Source: FEB-10 sp963710645 (GTDB lineage: Bacteria > Acidobacteriota > Thermoanaerobaculia > Thermoanaerobaculales > Sulfomarinibacteraceae). Taken from it: a DNA stretch of 64,000 nt. The first letter of the stretch is position 1, and each line of letters begins with the position of its first letter. Position numbers and translations under genes: made by a program. Where the stretch lies: contig CAVQBD010000002.1 in NCBI GenBank assembly GCA_963710645.1, positions 496,001-560,000 of the forward strand, written 5' to 3'. The notes below the pieces were generated by a model. That model was not told the DNA's origin and did no database searches. It saw only the letters and a program-made list of their open reading frames with translations. Positions 51,037 through 59,706 of this stretch are shown in pieces.

Positions 51037-51135
51037 TATGACTACGGTCACAGATTGTGGGTGACGGGTCACGTCACCATGTGTAGGAAGATCAGGCTTC
51101 AAAAGAGTCAGATTGGTGCATTCAGGGGGGTGGCC

Positions 51136-51972
51136 GTGAATTTCATGTCATGTGTACGTTCGATTGGTGTCGTCACAGGAATTGCGATCGTCGGGATCCC
51201 TGCCGTGCAAGGCTACGACCGTTACAGCATTAACGACAATGCCACCAACTGCAGACAATGCCACGGTGACTTCCGAAGCGACCATTATATCTCGGCCGTG
51301 GACGGTCAGGACTGGGGCAACCTTCACAACATCCACCGGTCCACCATGTTGGGCGGCGACTGCGACGCTTGCCACATCGGCAACGACGAGTTTCCGGTCA
51401 TGATCGCCCAGTCCAACGGCGGTGACGGGTTCGAACCGGTGTCGTGCATGGGCTGTCACGGCGTCAATCCCACGCCCGGAGCGCCAAACAACGATTGGTG
51501 GGGTGCCGGGTTGCGGGCCCATCACACCAACGCCGGGGTTGGACCCGATTCCAACGGTCTGACCTGCATGAGCTGCCACAACGACGACCCGCCGCCACCG
51601 CCTGAAAACACCCCGCCGTCCTACTACTTCACACCCGACCCGAACCACAACAACAAACCGATCGATCCCTGCAACCCGGCTCCGGGCTATCCCGAGAATT
51701 TTGCCGGCGCCGTGATAGGCATCGATAACGACGGCGACCTGCTCTACGACGACGCCGATCCGGACTGCGCGGTGGCGACACCCACGCCCACCCCCACGAG
51801 CACTCCGTCGTGGACGCCAACTCCGACGCCGACGGCGACACCAGTGGTCACAAACACGCCGACGCCGACTCCCACCATCACGCCCACCCCAACGCCGAAT
51901 CCAAACCTCCTCTTCGAGGACGGCTTCGAATCAGGCGACACCTCGTCCTGGAGCGTGGCCGTCGGAGAGTGA
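51136..51972 (+). CDS. Secreted tetrahaem cytochrome c-like protein with FESGD end
   Basis: A 278-residue exported protein. Four CXXCH haem sites are visible: CRQCH, CDACH, CMGCH and CMSCH. A Pro/Thr-rich linker of 'TPTPTP' type follows about residue 215. The C-terminus has FEDGFESGDTSSWS, the motif seen at 33.4 kb. It probably carries electrons outside the cytoplasm. The start at GTG 51136 (GGGGGG, 5-base spacer) gives a signal peptide; ATG 51145 is also possible. Confidence 0.85.
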   Translation: MNFMSCVRSIGVVTGIAIVGIPAVQGYDRYSINDNATNCRQCHGDFRSDHYISAVDGQDWGNLHNIHRSTMLGGDCDACHIGNDEFPVMIAQSNGGDGFEPVSCMGCHGVNPTPGAPNNDWWGAGLRAHHTNAGVGPDSNGLTCMSCHNDDPPPPPENTPPSYYFTPDPNHNNKPIDPCNPAPGYPENFAGAVIGIDNDGDLLYDDADPDCAVATPTPTPTSTPSWTPTPTPTATPVVTNTPTPTPTITPTPTPNPNLLFEDGFESGDTSSWSVAVGE

Positions 51973-52067
51973 TCGCGTGAGGAGATCGGACTGGGCGATA
52001 GGACGTCCCGAACCCGCGTGGCCTCCTGAACCGAAAATTGAGGGTGCGGCGCGGCCGGTCCGGGATG

Positions 52068-53057
52068 TCAGAAGCGCAAGATCATGGCGGACCAGTGAAA
52101 TCCGGCGCCGAAGGTGGTCAGTAGGACCAGATCCCCGGGGGAGATCCGTCCCTGTGCCCGGGCTTCCCACAACGCCAGGGGTATGGACGCCGAACCGGTA
52201 TTGCCGTACTGGTGGACGTTGATGAACATCTTCTCGCTCGGAATATCGAGGGCTTTCTGAACCGCCTGAATAATCCTCATGTTGGCCTGGTGGGGGACGA
52301 CGAGGGCAAGGTCCTCGACGCTGAGTTCCGCCCTCTCGAGCACCTCGCGCGCCGCGGCGCTCATCCGTCTGACCGCCTCTCGGAAGACCTCCCGGCCCTT
52401 CATGACGATGTTCTTGTGGTCTCCCCTGCGGGCGCCGTCCAGGGTGAAGGGCGCCCGGGTGCCACCCATCTCGAGGCCCAGTATCCCCGCTTGTGAGCCG
52501 TCGGTTCCGGCGGTGAAGGCCAGCATCTCGGCCGCGTCCTCGCCAGGACCAACCACCACCGCCCCGGCCGCGTCACCAAAGAGCACGCAGGTGGAGCGGT
52601 CATGCCAGTTCATCTGGCGGGTGAGCAGTTCCACACCAACGACGAGTACCCTGCGGCCGTCCTGAGCGGTTCGGGAATGAGCCACGTCGAGGGCCAGAAC
52701 GAATCCGGCACACCCGCTTCCTGCCAGGTCGTACGCCGGGACCTCGCGGGCGCCCAGTAGATGTTGAAGGTATGGCGCAGTGTCGGGGATCATGACTTCG
52801 GGAGTGTCAGTGGCAACGATAATTTCATCGATGTCGCCGATGTCAAGACCGGCGTCGGCAAGAGCCAGCCAGGTGGCTTCGGCCGCCAGGTCGACCGTGG
52901 TCTGATCCTCGGCCGCGATTCGTCGGGTCTTGATTCCGGTCCGGGCGGTGATCCACTCGTCGGAGGTGTCCACGTATTCGGACCACTCGTCATTGGTCAT
53001 CACCCGGTCGGGCACGTAGGCGCCGAGGCCGGTGATGCCGAATTTCTCGATGGTCAC
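52068..53057 (-). CDS. fabH: Beta-ketoacyl-ACP synthase III
   Basis: A 329-residue KAS III. The catalytic triad is complete: C116 in 'GSGCAGF', H256 in 'VPHQAN' and N286 in 'YGNTGSAS', with the family's 'TSDEWITARTGI' start. It condenses acetyl-CoA (or a branched acyl-CoA) with malonyl-ACP to start fatty-acid synthesis. Stand-alone here; no other fab gene is near. Its stop is about 95 bases from the tetrahaem gene's stop. Confidence 0.93.
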   Translation of the reverse strand: MTIEKFGITGLGAYVPDRVMTNDEWSEYVDTSDEWITARTGIKTRRIAAEDQTTVDLAAEATWLALADAGLDIGDIDEIIVATDTPEVMIPDTAPYLQHLLGAREVPAYDLAGSGCAGFVLALDVAHSRTAQDGRRVLVVGVELLTRQMNWHDRSTCVLFGDAAGAVVVGPGEDAAEMLAFTAGTDGSQAGILGLEMGGTRAPFTLDGARRGDHKNIVMKGREVFREAVRRMSAAAREVLERAELSVEDLALVVPHQANMRIIQAVQKALDIPSEKMFINVHQYGNTGSASIPLALWEARAQGRISPGDLVLLTTFGAGFHWSAMILRF

Positions 53058-53238
53058 CTCGACAGTCTACCCCGATCCAGCCCACTGGGGGCTTAAGAGC
53101 CGTGACACGAGTTTTCAACCTCGATGGAACTTCCCACGAAGCGGTATTTCTTTTGGGGCGCGGTGAGCACAAAAAGGATGAATTCTCGGGTCGGACGGCC
53201 GCGAGGGCTGGTTTGCAGACACCGGAGGGGAGTCAACC

Positions 53239-53505
53239 ATGTGGGACTACCGCGTTATTCGATCGGCGGATGTGGCCGATAACGAAGAGTTCTCCATCCG
53301 CCGGGTGTACTACGACGACGACGGGAATGTGCTGAAGTGCAGTCGGCGTCCGGCCACGCCCTCGGGCGACTCGGTTGACACCCTCCGCGCCGACCACAGG
53401 AGAATGATGGAGGCCCCCCTCAAACCGGCACTGGACCTGGATCACTTCGGTCGGCGAAGATCGACGCCACCCCGGAACCCTGTCCTGTCCTTCCTGTCCC
53501 GGTGA
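53239..53505 (+). CDS. Small unknown protein
   Basis: An 88-residue hydrophilic protein. GGGGAG with a 7-base spacer sets ATG 53239. It begins 'YRVIRSADVADNEEFSIRR' and has 'YYDDDGNVLKC'; the last 30 residues are basic. No family recognised. It is divergent from the fabH gene. Confidence 0.6.
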   Translation: MWDYRVIRSADVADNEEFSIRRVYYDDDGNVLKCSRRPATPSGDSVDTLRADHRRMMEAPLKPALDLDHFGRRRSTPPRNPVLSFLSR

Positions 53506-53649
53506 CGTATCGCAGGTCACTCTCACATCCCGTTTGAACGGCTCCGCCAGGGTTCGGTGTGAGGTGGATCGCGTCGAACCGCCAATGAGGTCTGTACATT
53601 GAGGGGGAGTATCGGATCGTCGAAATCTTGTATGTGAATAGGACATGAT

Positions 53650-54534
53650 ATGGATCGCTGGGGGGCGTACCGGTTTCTTGTGTTGCTGTTGCTGATGGCC
53701 ACCGCCTCGGCATGCGGTCCCCAAACCCTCGATGTGTCCAGTCCGGTTGCACTCGGGCGGTCGTTGGCAAAACTCCGCCAGCCCCTGTCCCCGGAAGAAC
53801 GAGCCCTGTTCGACGAGTCACTCCAGTATCTCGTCGGTGACCTTCCAGCAGGAATGGACGGAGCCGACATCGCCTCGCCCGAACGTGTCGTCGATCTCTA
53901 TCGTCCGCTGGGAGGTCTCACAGCAGATGCGATCATGACTGCGGCGCAGATGAGACGGCTGAGGGAGGTGCGGTCGGCAGTGGACCGGCTGGAAATCGGT
54001 CGCGAGGCATCCGAGGCTACCCGCCGAGAACTCGCCGCGTTCCGCTTCTCAGAGGTGCAGGTCTACAAGCGGAACCGGGGATATCTCGAGTGGCCGGTGA
54101 TTCAGATAAAGGCCACGAATGACACCAACCATATGGTCTACCTCGTCCATTTTCGGGCGGCGCTGCTGAGTTCCGACCAGGAAACGCCATGGTTGTTGGA
54201 GGAGTTCGACCATGTGGTGTTCGACGGACTTGCGCCGGGCGAACGCGCCGTGTGGCGCATCGAACCCAAGCAACGCGACTGGATCCGGCTCATCGATCCC
54301 CACCCGGAGCTTGAGTTCACCCTCGAAGCACTGAGGCTCGAAGCCCTCGGCGGTAGGATTCTGACAACCGCAGACTGGGGAATGGTGGAAGCGCGCCGTC
54401 TGGAGCTCTACCAAAAGACGCTGAACCGGATCCAGACATTCGAGACTCTTGCCCTGGACGGTCCGCCCTTGCCCAAACCCGAAAAGCACGACTCGCCATC
54501 GAGCATCTCACGCCAGGCATCCACCTCGACATGA
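53650..54534 (+). CDS. Lipoprotein of unknown function
   Basis: A 294-residue precursor. Signal peptide 'FLVLLLLMATASAC' with lipobox ASAC (Cys22) is followed by a helical region (about 30-115) with 'LSPEERALFDESLQYLVGDLP' and 'EVRSAVDRLEIGREASEATRRELAAFRFSEVQVY', then a beta-rich C-terminal half. It resembles the small outer-membrane lipoprotein group with a 'DF..SL..L' opening, without a named function. The start at ATG 53650 has no clear ribosome binding site. Confidence 0.7.
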   Translation: MDRWGAYRFLVLLLLMATASACGPQTLDVSSPVALGRSLAKLRQPLSPEERALFDESLQYLVGDLPAGMDGADIASPERVVDLYRPLGGLTADAIMTAAQMRRLREVRSAVDRLEIGREASEATRRELAAFRFSEVQVYKRNRGYLEWPVIQIKATNDTNHMVYLVHFRAALLSSDQETPWLLEEFDHVVFDGLAPGERAVWRIEPKQRDWIRLIDPHPELEFTLEALRLEALGGRILTTADWGMVEARRLELYQKTLNRIQTFETLALDGPPLPKPEKHDSPSSISRQASTST

Positions 54535-54560
54535 GACCGAAGGAGTGCGCTTCTCTCTCC

Positions 54561-54595
54561 CTAGCCCCTAGCCCCTAGCCCCTAGCCCCTAGCTC
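54561..54595. repeat. CTAGCCC heptamer array reaching a stop codon
   Basis: Four perfect CTAGCCC units and a variant CTAGCTC are in strict register. The next 7-base step, CTATTGC, contains the stop codon of the following minus-strand gene (54596-54598). The array thus reaches right up to, and possibly includes, that stop. Confidence 0.9.
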
Positions 54596-55366
54596 CTATT
54601 GCGTGATGACGGCGGCGTCTTTGATGATGACGGGATAGAGATAGCCCGCGCCAAAGTCCTGGTCCACCGCGACGGTGCCGGTGGCGGTGACCACGTCACC
54701 AACCTTGGCCATGCCGGGCGAGGTCACGGTGATGTCGTGCGTGCCAGCCACGGTGCTGCCGGTGCCGTCCTGGAGGTGGATCCAGTTGGTCCCCATGATG
54801 CTGCCGTTGAATTTCACGACCTTGCCGCGCACGGTCACGGTGGTCCCGGCGAGGGCTGACTTTTCCGACCATATCTGACCGACGGTGACGCCGCCCGGAG
54901 CCGGTTCGACCGATGGCAACTCGGTATTTCCGTGGGACGCAGCCGCGCCGGTGACCGGCGGATGGCCGGCAGGCATTCCAGCCGTCGCCATCTCACCCTC
55001 TCGGGGGATCGCCTGGGCGAAGTAGACGACGGGGAAGTCCCGGTCCAGGCTGTCGCTGTGGAAGTCCTCCATGGGCATGCCCAGCGGTACAACGACGCGG
55101 TCACCCACGGCCACTTCGAAACGGCCGGCAGCGGCCCAGATCTCGCCGTCGTCGTTTTCCACCCGCACATAGGTGTAGGTCCCGGCGTCCATGGTCTCGG
55201 CGACGCGACCGGTGAACGTGTCCCCCGCGGCCGGCTGAGCGATCGATTCCGACACATTCTGGGTCGTGGTGGGTTCAGTCGTGGCGGTGTCCGACTCGGC
55301 GGAACAGCCACTCACAGTCGCCAGCGAGGCGGCGACAAAAAACAGCATGAGTTTCTTTGCATTCAT
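54596..55366 (-). CDS. OB-fold lipoprotein
   Basis: A 256-residue precursor. 'KKLMLFFVAASLATVSGC' is a signal peptide with lipobox VSGC. After a Thr-rich linker come two beta-barrel-like regions: 'FTGRVAETMDAGTYTYVRVENDDGEIWAAAG' and 'ALAGTTVTVRGKVVKFNGSIMGTNWIHLQDGTGS'. The second is an OB-fold of the NrfJ/YgdR-like type common in periplasmic proteins, often linked to cytochromes. GAGGAG precedes ATG 55366. Function unknown. Confidence 0.78.
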   Translation of the reverse strand: MNAKKLMLFFVAASLATVSGCSAESDTATTEPTTTQNVSESIAQPAAGDTFTGRVAETMDAGTYTYVRVENDDGEIWAAAGRFEVAVGDRVVVPLGMPMEDFHSDSLDRDFPVVYFAQAIPREGEMATAGMPAGHPPVTGAAASHGNTELPSVEPAPGGVTVGQIWSEKSALAGTTVTVRGKVVKFNGSIMGTNWIHLQDGTGSTVAGTHDITVTSPGMAKVGDVVTATGTVAVDQDFGAGYLYPVIIKDAAVITQ

Positions 55367-55620
55367 CGTATATTCTCCTCTACATCCGCCAGATCCGGTG
55401 GCGGAGGGCGTCACCTTAACACGAAGCCCCGACCCCTGCATCGGTGATCCTGGTGTGGGGTGCTGTGGATCCATGGCCGTTGGGGCGCCTGAGCCAAGAG
55501 CATCAGATGGCTGGAAGGGGTCGGGATGCCCGCGGTTTGAGCGTCTCGAAAGGGAGCCGACTGGGGAGTTCCGGTCCCGCCGGCCTTGTCCCTGACCATT
55601 GCGCGGGCTAGGATCTTCCA

Positions 55621-57012
55621 ATGACCATCACTCCCGTCGTTGTTGTCCTCATCGCTGCGGCTGCACTCCTCTTCGGAGGGGTCATCGCTTGGATCGTTGC
55701 CGCCTCGCGGGGGCGGGTGGAGGTGGCCCGGCTTGCGGCGGAGCTCGGACAACAGATCACCGCCGCCGATGCCCGTGCCGCAGCCGAGGCCGACCGCAGG
55801 GTGGCTGCCGAGGAGGATCTCGACGCTGTCACCTTGGCGCGCAACGAGCTCGACCGCAAAGTGTCTGCCGCCGAGGTCGAGGTCCGAACCGCCCACGAGA
55901 AAATCGAGGAACAGAAGCGATTCATCGCCGACTCCCGCAAGGAACTGGAGGACTCGTTCAAGGCCCTGTCCGCAGCGGCGCTGGAGGGCAGCACCAAGCA
56001 ATTCCTGGAGCTTGCCGAACAGCGTTGGAAGACCACTCGCGAGGAAGCCGGAGCCGATCTCGAGAAGCGGAAACAGGCCATCGAGACCCTGTTGGCGCCG
56101 TTGACCGACACCCTCAAGAAACTCGACGCCAAAACCGGCGAGATGGAGAAGGAGCGCCGCGGCGCCTACGACGGTCTCAAGGAACATCTCTCCCACCTTC
56201 AGTCAGCCACGGCCACATTGCAGGACAAGACCACCACCCTTGCCACCGCGCTGCGCGGCACCCAGACCAGAGGTCGCTGGGGAGAGCTCGCCCTGCGCAA
56301 CATCGTCGAGCTGGCAGGGATGAGCGAGCACTGCGATTTCGAAGAGCAGACGACAACCAGCGAGGGCGGCCGGCCCGACATGGTGGTCAAGCTGCCCGAC
56401 GGCCGCTTCATCGCGGTGGATGCCAAGGTGCCGCTTTCAGGCTATCTCAAGGCGGTTGAGGCCTCCGACGAGGAGGGACGTCAGGCCGGTCTTCGCGAGC
56501 ACGTTCAGGCATTGCGGAAACACGTCAACGTCTTGGCGTCTCGTGACTATGCCGCCGGCATCGAGGGGGACGTGGATCTGGTGGTCCTCTTCCTGCCCGG
56601 CGATCCCTTCCTCGCCGCCGCCTTCTCGGAGGAACCCGACCTCCAGGTCGAGGCCCTGCGCGCGCGGGTGTTGGTGGCTACCCCCACCACCCTTGTGGCG
56701 CTGCTTCGCACGGTGGCTATCTACTACCAACAGCGTGCCCTGGCCGACAACGCCCGCGAGATCGCCGACACTGCACGCGAACTCTACGAACGGGCCGCCA
56801 AGTTCGGCGAGGATTTGGCCAAGACCGGGCGTGGGCTCAAGACCGCAGTGGACGCCTACAACTCGGCGGTGGGTTCCTTCGAACGGCGCTTCCTCCCCAT
56901 GGGCCAGAAGCTGGAAACCCTCAAGGTCACCGAGCAGGCGCGGCGGGAGCTGGCCGCGCCCGAGCGTTTGGCGGAGGGCCCCCGCGGCACCGAGGTGGAA
57001 GAACTCGAGTAA
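55621..57012 (+). CDS. rmuC: RmuC-family DNA recombination protein
   Basis: A 463-residue protein. One N-terminal transmembrane helix (about 5-27), a long coiled coil (about 30-200), then the RmuC nuclease-like domain with 'TRGRWGELALRNIVELAGM', 'GGRPDMVVKLPDGRFIAVDAKVPL' and 'VDLVVLFLPGDPFLAAA'. The D...DAK arrangement fits the PD-(D/E)xK fold. It limits inversions at short inverted repeats in E. coli, which is of interest given the many short repeats here. ATG 55621 fits; no strong ribosome binding site. Confidence 0.92.
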   Translation: MTITPVVVVLIAAAALLFGGVIAWIVAASRGRVEVARLAAELGQQITAADARAAAEADRRVAAEEDLDAVTLARNELDRKVSAAEVEVRTAHEKIEEQKRFIADSRKELEDSFKALSAAALEGSTKQFLELAEQRWKTTREEAGADLEKRKQAIETLLAPLTDTLKKLDAKTGEMEKERRGAYDGLKEHLSHLQSATATLQDKTTTLATALRGTQTRGRWGELALRNIVELAGMSEHCDFEEQTTTSEGGRPDMVVKLPDGRFIAVDAKVPLSGYLKAVEASDEEGRQAGLREHVQALRKHVNVLASRDYAAGIEGDVDLVVLFLPGDPFLAAAFSEEPDLQVEALRARVLVATPTTLVALLRTVAIYYQQRALADNAREIADTARELYERAAKFGEDLAKTGRGLKTAVDAYNSAVGSFERRFLPMGQKLETLKVTEQARRELAAPERLAEGPRGTEVEELE

Positions 57013-57089
57013 GGCGACGTCACGGCCCGTGCTAGGATTGGGCCATACGAACGAGATTCGATATCAACAAAAAGACAAAGGAACGGGTC

Positions 57090-58103
57090 ATGAGAATTTT
57101 CACGAGAAAGATGACGTCGGTGATTGTGACCGCCCTTGTGATTGGTGTGATCGGTTCCCCCGCTGACTGCAGCGCGGAGGCGACAGCTGCAACCGAAGCG
57201 GCAAACGAATCTGCGCAGAAGGCGGTGCTGGTCACCGGAGCGAGCACCGGAATCGGCAGGAAGATCACGGAACATCTGGCCGCCAAAGGTGTCTTCGTCT
57301 ATGCCGGAGCGCGCAAGGATGCGGACCTGAAGGAACTCGATGCCATCGAAAACGTGCAGTCGATCCGACTCGATGTCACGATCGACGAGGACATCTCAGC
57401 TGCCGTCAAGACCATCACAAAGGAAGGACGGGGACTCTACGGTGTGGTGAACAACGCCGGGGTCGCCGTCGTCGCGCCGCTGATCGAGGTGGAGGAGTCC
57501 GAGCTCGACTTTCTTTTTGATGTGAACATTTATGGACCGTACCGGGTGACCAAGGCGTTCAGTCCACTGATTATCGAGTCAAAGGGCAGGATCACGACGA
57601 TCTCGTCGATTTCCGGTATCCTCTCCGGTTTTCTCTTTGGGCCCTACAGCATGAGCAAACACGCCGTGGAAGCATACTCAGACTCCCTGGCAAGGGAGAT
57701 GAAGCCTTTCGACGTTAAGGTCAGCGTGGTCGAACCGGGCAACTATCAGTCCGAGATCGGTATCACCTTGAAGAAGAGGATGGTCGCGCAGGGCGTGGAT
57801 TTCGGAGACTCCCTCTACAAAGAGCAGATGCAGAAAATGATGGAGCGGATGGACACGCCCTCTGACGAACCCGAGCCCGATGACGTCGCCGAGGCCGTGT
57901 ACCACGCGCTCTTCGACGAAAAGCCCAAGATGCGCTACATGGTGGTGCCTGAACAGAAGCAGGCTGAGTGGACCATCAAGAAAGCCATCCAAGAGCTCGT
58001 TCAACTTAACGAGGGACAGAAATTCAGCTATGACCGTGCGGCCCTGATCGAAATGCTCGACGAGGCGCTGGCGCAGACCCAGGACGCGGGCCCACCCGAA
58101 TGA
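57090..58103 (+). CDS. Exported SDR-family oxidoreductase
   Basis: A 337-residue protein. TGASTGIG is at residues 49-56, 'VVNNAGVAVV' and 'YSMSKHAVEAY' complete the SDR active site, and the C-terminal half has a typical 17-beta-HSD/retinol dehydrogenase-like end. A signal peptide-like stretch (about 9-24, 'TSVIVTALVIGVIGSP') precedes it, unusual because the cofactor is cytoplasmic. AAAGGA precedes ATG 57090, so the start is secure. It shares strand with rmuC, 77 bases upstream. Confidence 0.88.
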   Translation: MRIFTRKMTSVIVTALVIGVIGSPADCSAEATAATEAANESAQKAVLVTGASTGIGRKITEHLAAKGVFVYAGARKDADLKELDAIENVQSIRLDVTIDEDISAAVKTITKEGRGLYGVVNNAGVAVVAPLIEVEESELDFLFDVNIYGPYRVTKAFSPLIIESKGRITTISSISGILSGFLFGPYSMSKHAVEAYSDSLAREMKPFDVKVSVVEPGNYQSEIGITLKKRMVAQGVDFGDSLYKEQMQKMMERMDTPSDEPEPDDVAEAVYHALFDEKPKMRYMVVPEQKQAEWTIKKAIQELVQLNEGQKFSYDRAALIEMLDEALAQTQDAGPPE

Positions 58104-58134
58104 GGTCGCCGCCAACGCGATGAGGGGAGTGCCC

Positions 58135-58171
58135 AGGGTCGCCTCCGGTCGTTGATTTGGATGGCGACCCT
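58135..58171. repeat. Inverted repeat before the transposase gene
   Basis: AGGGTCGCC (58135-58143) and GGCGACCCT (58163-58171) are perfect complements around a 19-base loop, 31 bases after the SDR stop. It has no U-tract and might be a terminator or a REP-type end. Confidence 0.5.
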
Positions 58172-58375
58172 ACCATCGGCCGAGACGGTGTGGTCAGTCA
58201 GTCCCCATCGGAGAAGACATAGGCCGCCGCCGGTTCGATGGACTATCGCCAAGCACCATCTCCCGGTGCCAGGACCGACACTATTGCACACCCTGTGGTG
58301 GGCCGTGTGATTGGCCGCCATTTGTTGGGCTGCCAGATATTGCGGAAGGCCTCCTTTAGTTAAATGGAGGTGCCC

Positions 58376-58882
58376 ATGCCGCGGCGGCCACGAGTGTTTA
58401 TCGAGGGCGGGATCTTCCATGTGTACAACCGATTCGCGCGTGGCGCCGAGATCTTCAGCCAGGCAGACGAGGCACGACGTTTCCTAGGTCTCCTGCGTGA
58501 GGTGAAGCGACGAGACGGGTTGGTTGTGTTCGCGTGGTGCCTGATGTCGAATCACTATCATCTCGCTTTGCGCGCAGGGTCGATCTCCCTCTCACGAAGC
58601 ATCGGCTCGTTGCAGGCCAGGTTTGGACAGAGCTACAACCGGCGGTGCGGTTCGAGCGGTCCGCGATGGCAGGGCAGATTCAAAGCTCAACTTGTGGAGG
58701 ATGAACAGTACCTGTACCAGATCATTGCATACATCCACCTCAACCCGGTTTCGGCGCTTCTTGTTGATGGCCCAGGTGACTTTCGCTGGTCTGGGCATCA
58801 CGAATTGGTTGGGAGGTCAATTTCGCCTGTAGTTGACGTTGACCAAGTCCTTGGGATCTACGGTGCCACTTTCCACGAGTGA
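58376..58882 (+). CDS. REP-associated tyrosine transposase (Y1/HUH)
   Basis: A 168-residue Y1 transposase. The HUH motif is NHYHLAL (H60, H62), and 'YLYQIIAYIHLNPV' near residue 112-125 carries the candidate catalytic Tyr. The opening 'PRRPRVFIEGGIFHVYNR' is typical of RAYT proteins. It cuts and joins single-stranded DNA next to REP hairpins. GGAGG with a 5-base spacer sets ATG 58376. No long terminal inverted repeats flank it, but hairpins lie on both sides (58135-58171; 58931-58969). Full-length for this family, so possibly active. Confidence 0.9.
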   Translation: MPRRPRVFIEGGIFHVYNRFARGAEIFSQADEARRFLGLLREVKRRDGLVVFAWCLMSNHYHLALRAGSISLSRSIGSLQARFGQSYNRRCGSSGPRWQGRFKAQLVEDEQYLYQIIAYIHLNPVSALLVDGPGDFRWSGHHELVGRSISPVVDVDQVLGIYGATFHE

Positions 58883-58930
58883 CCTGCCCCCGATTATTGA
58901 TCCAGTCCTTATGCTAGTCCCATTGCGGCT

Positions 58931-58969
58931 CTCCTCCAAGCAAGGAGGAGGGGCACCCCCCATGGGGGG
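58931..58969. repeat. Tandem palindromes after the transposase
   Basis: CTCCTCC-AAGCAA-GGAGGAG (58931-58950) is followed by CCCCCCATGGGGGG (58956-58969), a perfect 14-bp palindrome. The pair lies between the transposase and the truncated DUF692 gene, at the point where the latter loses family resemblance. Confidence 0.75.
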
Positions 58970-59043
58970 GTGCGACCGCGACGGTTTCGGGCGCCGGCGG
59001 GCGACCGCTCCACATCCTCGATCTCATCGCCGAACGCTATCCG

Positions 59044-59706
59044 GTGGTGATGCACGGGGTCTCCATGTCCATCGGTTCCACCGACCCCATCGATTTCGAC
59101 TATCTGGCCAATGTTAAGGCGCTGGCCGAACGAACTGGCGCCCTGTGGGTCTCCGATCACATCTGCTGGACCGGAGTACTTGGCCGCAACACCCACGACC
59201 TGCTGCCGCTGCCCTACACCGAGGAGAGTTTGCGCCACGCTGTGGCTCGCATCAAGGTGGTGCAGGAGTTCCTCGAGAGACCATTGGTCCTCGAAAACCC
59301 ATCCACCTACCTGGAGTTCGCCGACTCTGACATGAAGGAATGGGAGTTCGTGGCCCGGCTCGCCGACGAGGCGGACTGCGGTCTGCTCTTCGACGTCAAC
59401 AACGTTTACGTGTCGGCCTACAACCACGGCTACGATCCGGTGGCTTACATCGACGCCATTCCCGGTGACCGGGTCTGCCAATACCACCTGGCGGGCCACA
59501 CCAACAAGGGCACCCACATCATCGACACCCACTCCGACCACGTCCTCGACCCGGTGTGGGAGCTTTATGGCCACACCATCCGCACGGTTGGGTTACGCGC
59601 CAGCCTGCTCGAGTGGGACGCCGACATCCCGTCCTTCGAGGTGGTCCATGAGGAGGTCCTCAAGGCGGACGAATGGCGACGGCAGGAGGTGGCCCATGCC
59701 GCATGA
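59044..59706 (+). CDS. DUF692 (MbnB/BufB-like) protein, 5'-truncated
   Basis: The sequence 'MHGVSMSIGSTDPIDFDYLANVKALAERTGALWVSDH', 'LPYTEESLRHAVARI', 'VLENPSTYLEF' and 'YHLAGHT' identifies the DUF692 TIM barrel, a multinuclear iron enzyme partner of DUF2063 in peptide-modification operons. Frame-matching residues run back to about 58990 ('GRPLHILDLIAERYPV'), but a tag with the first ~60 residues and its metal ligand is missing; a palindrome and the transposase occupy that place. GTG 59044 is only a nominal start. Its end overlaps the DUF2063 gene by 11 bases. Confidence 0.75.
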   Translation: MVMHGVSMSIGSTDPIDFDYLANVKALAERTGALWVSDHICWTGVLGRNTHDLLPLPYTEESLRHAVARIKVVQEFLERPLVLENPSTYLEFADSDMKEWEFVARLADEADCGLLFDVNNVYVSAYNHGYDPVAYIDAIPGDRVCQYHLAGHTNKGTHIIDTHSDHVLDPVWELYGHTIRTVGLRASLLEWDADIPSFEVVHEEVLKADEWRRQEVAHAA

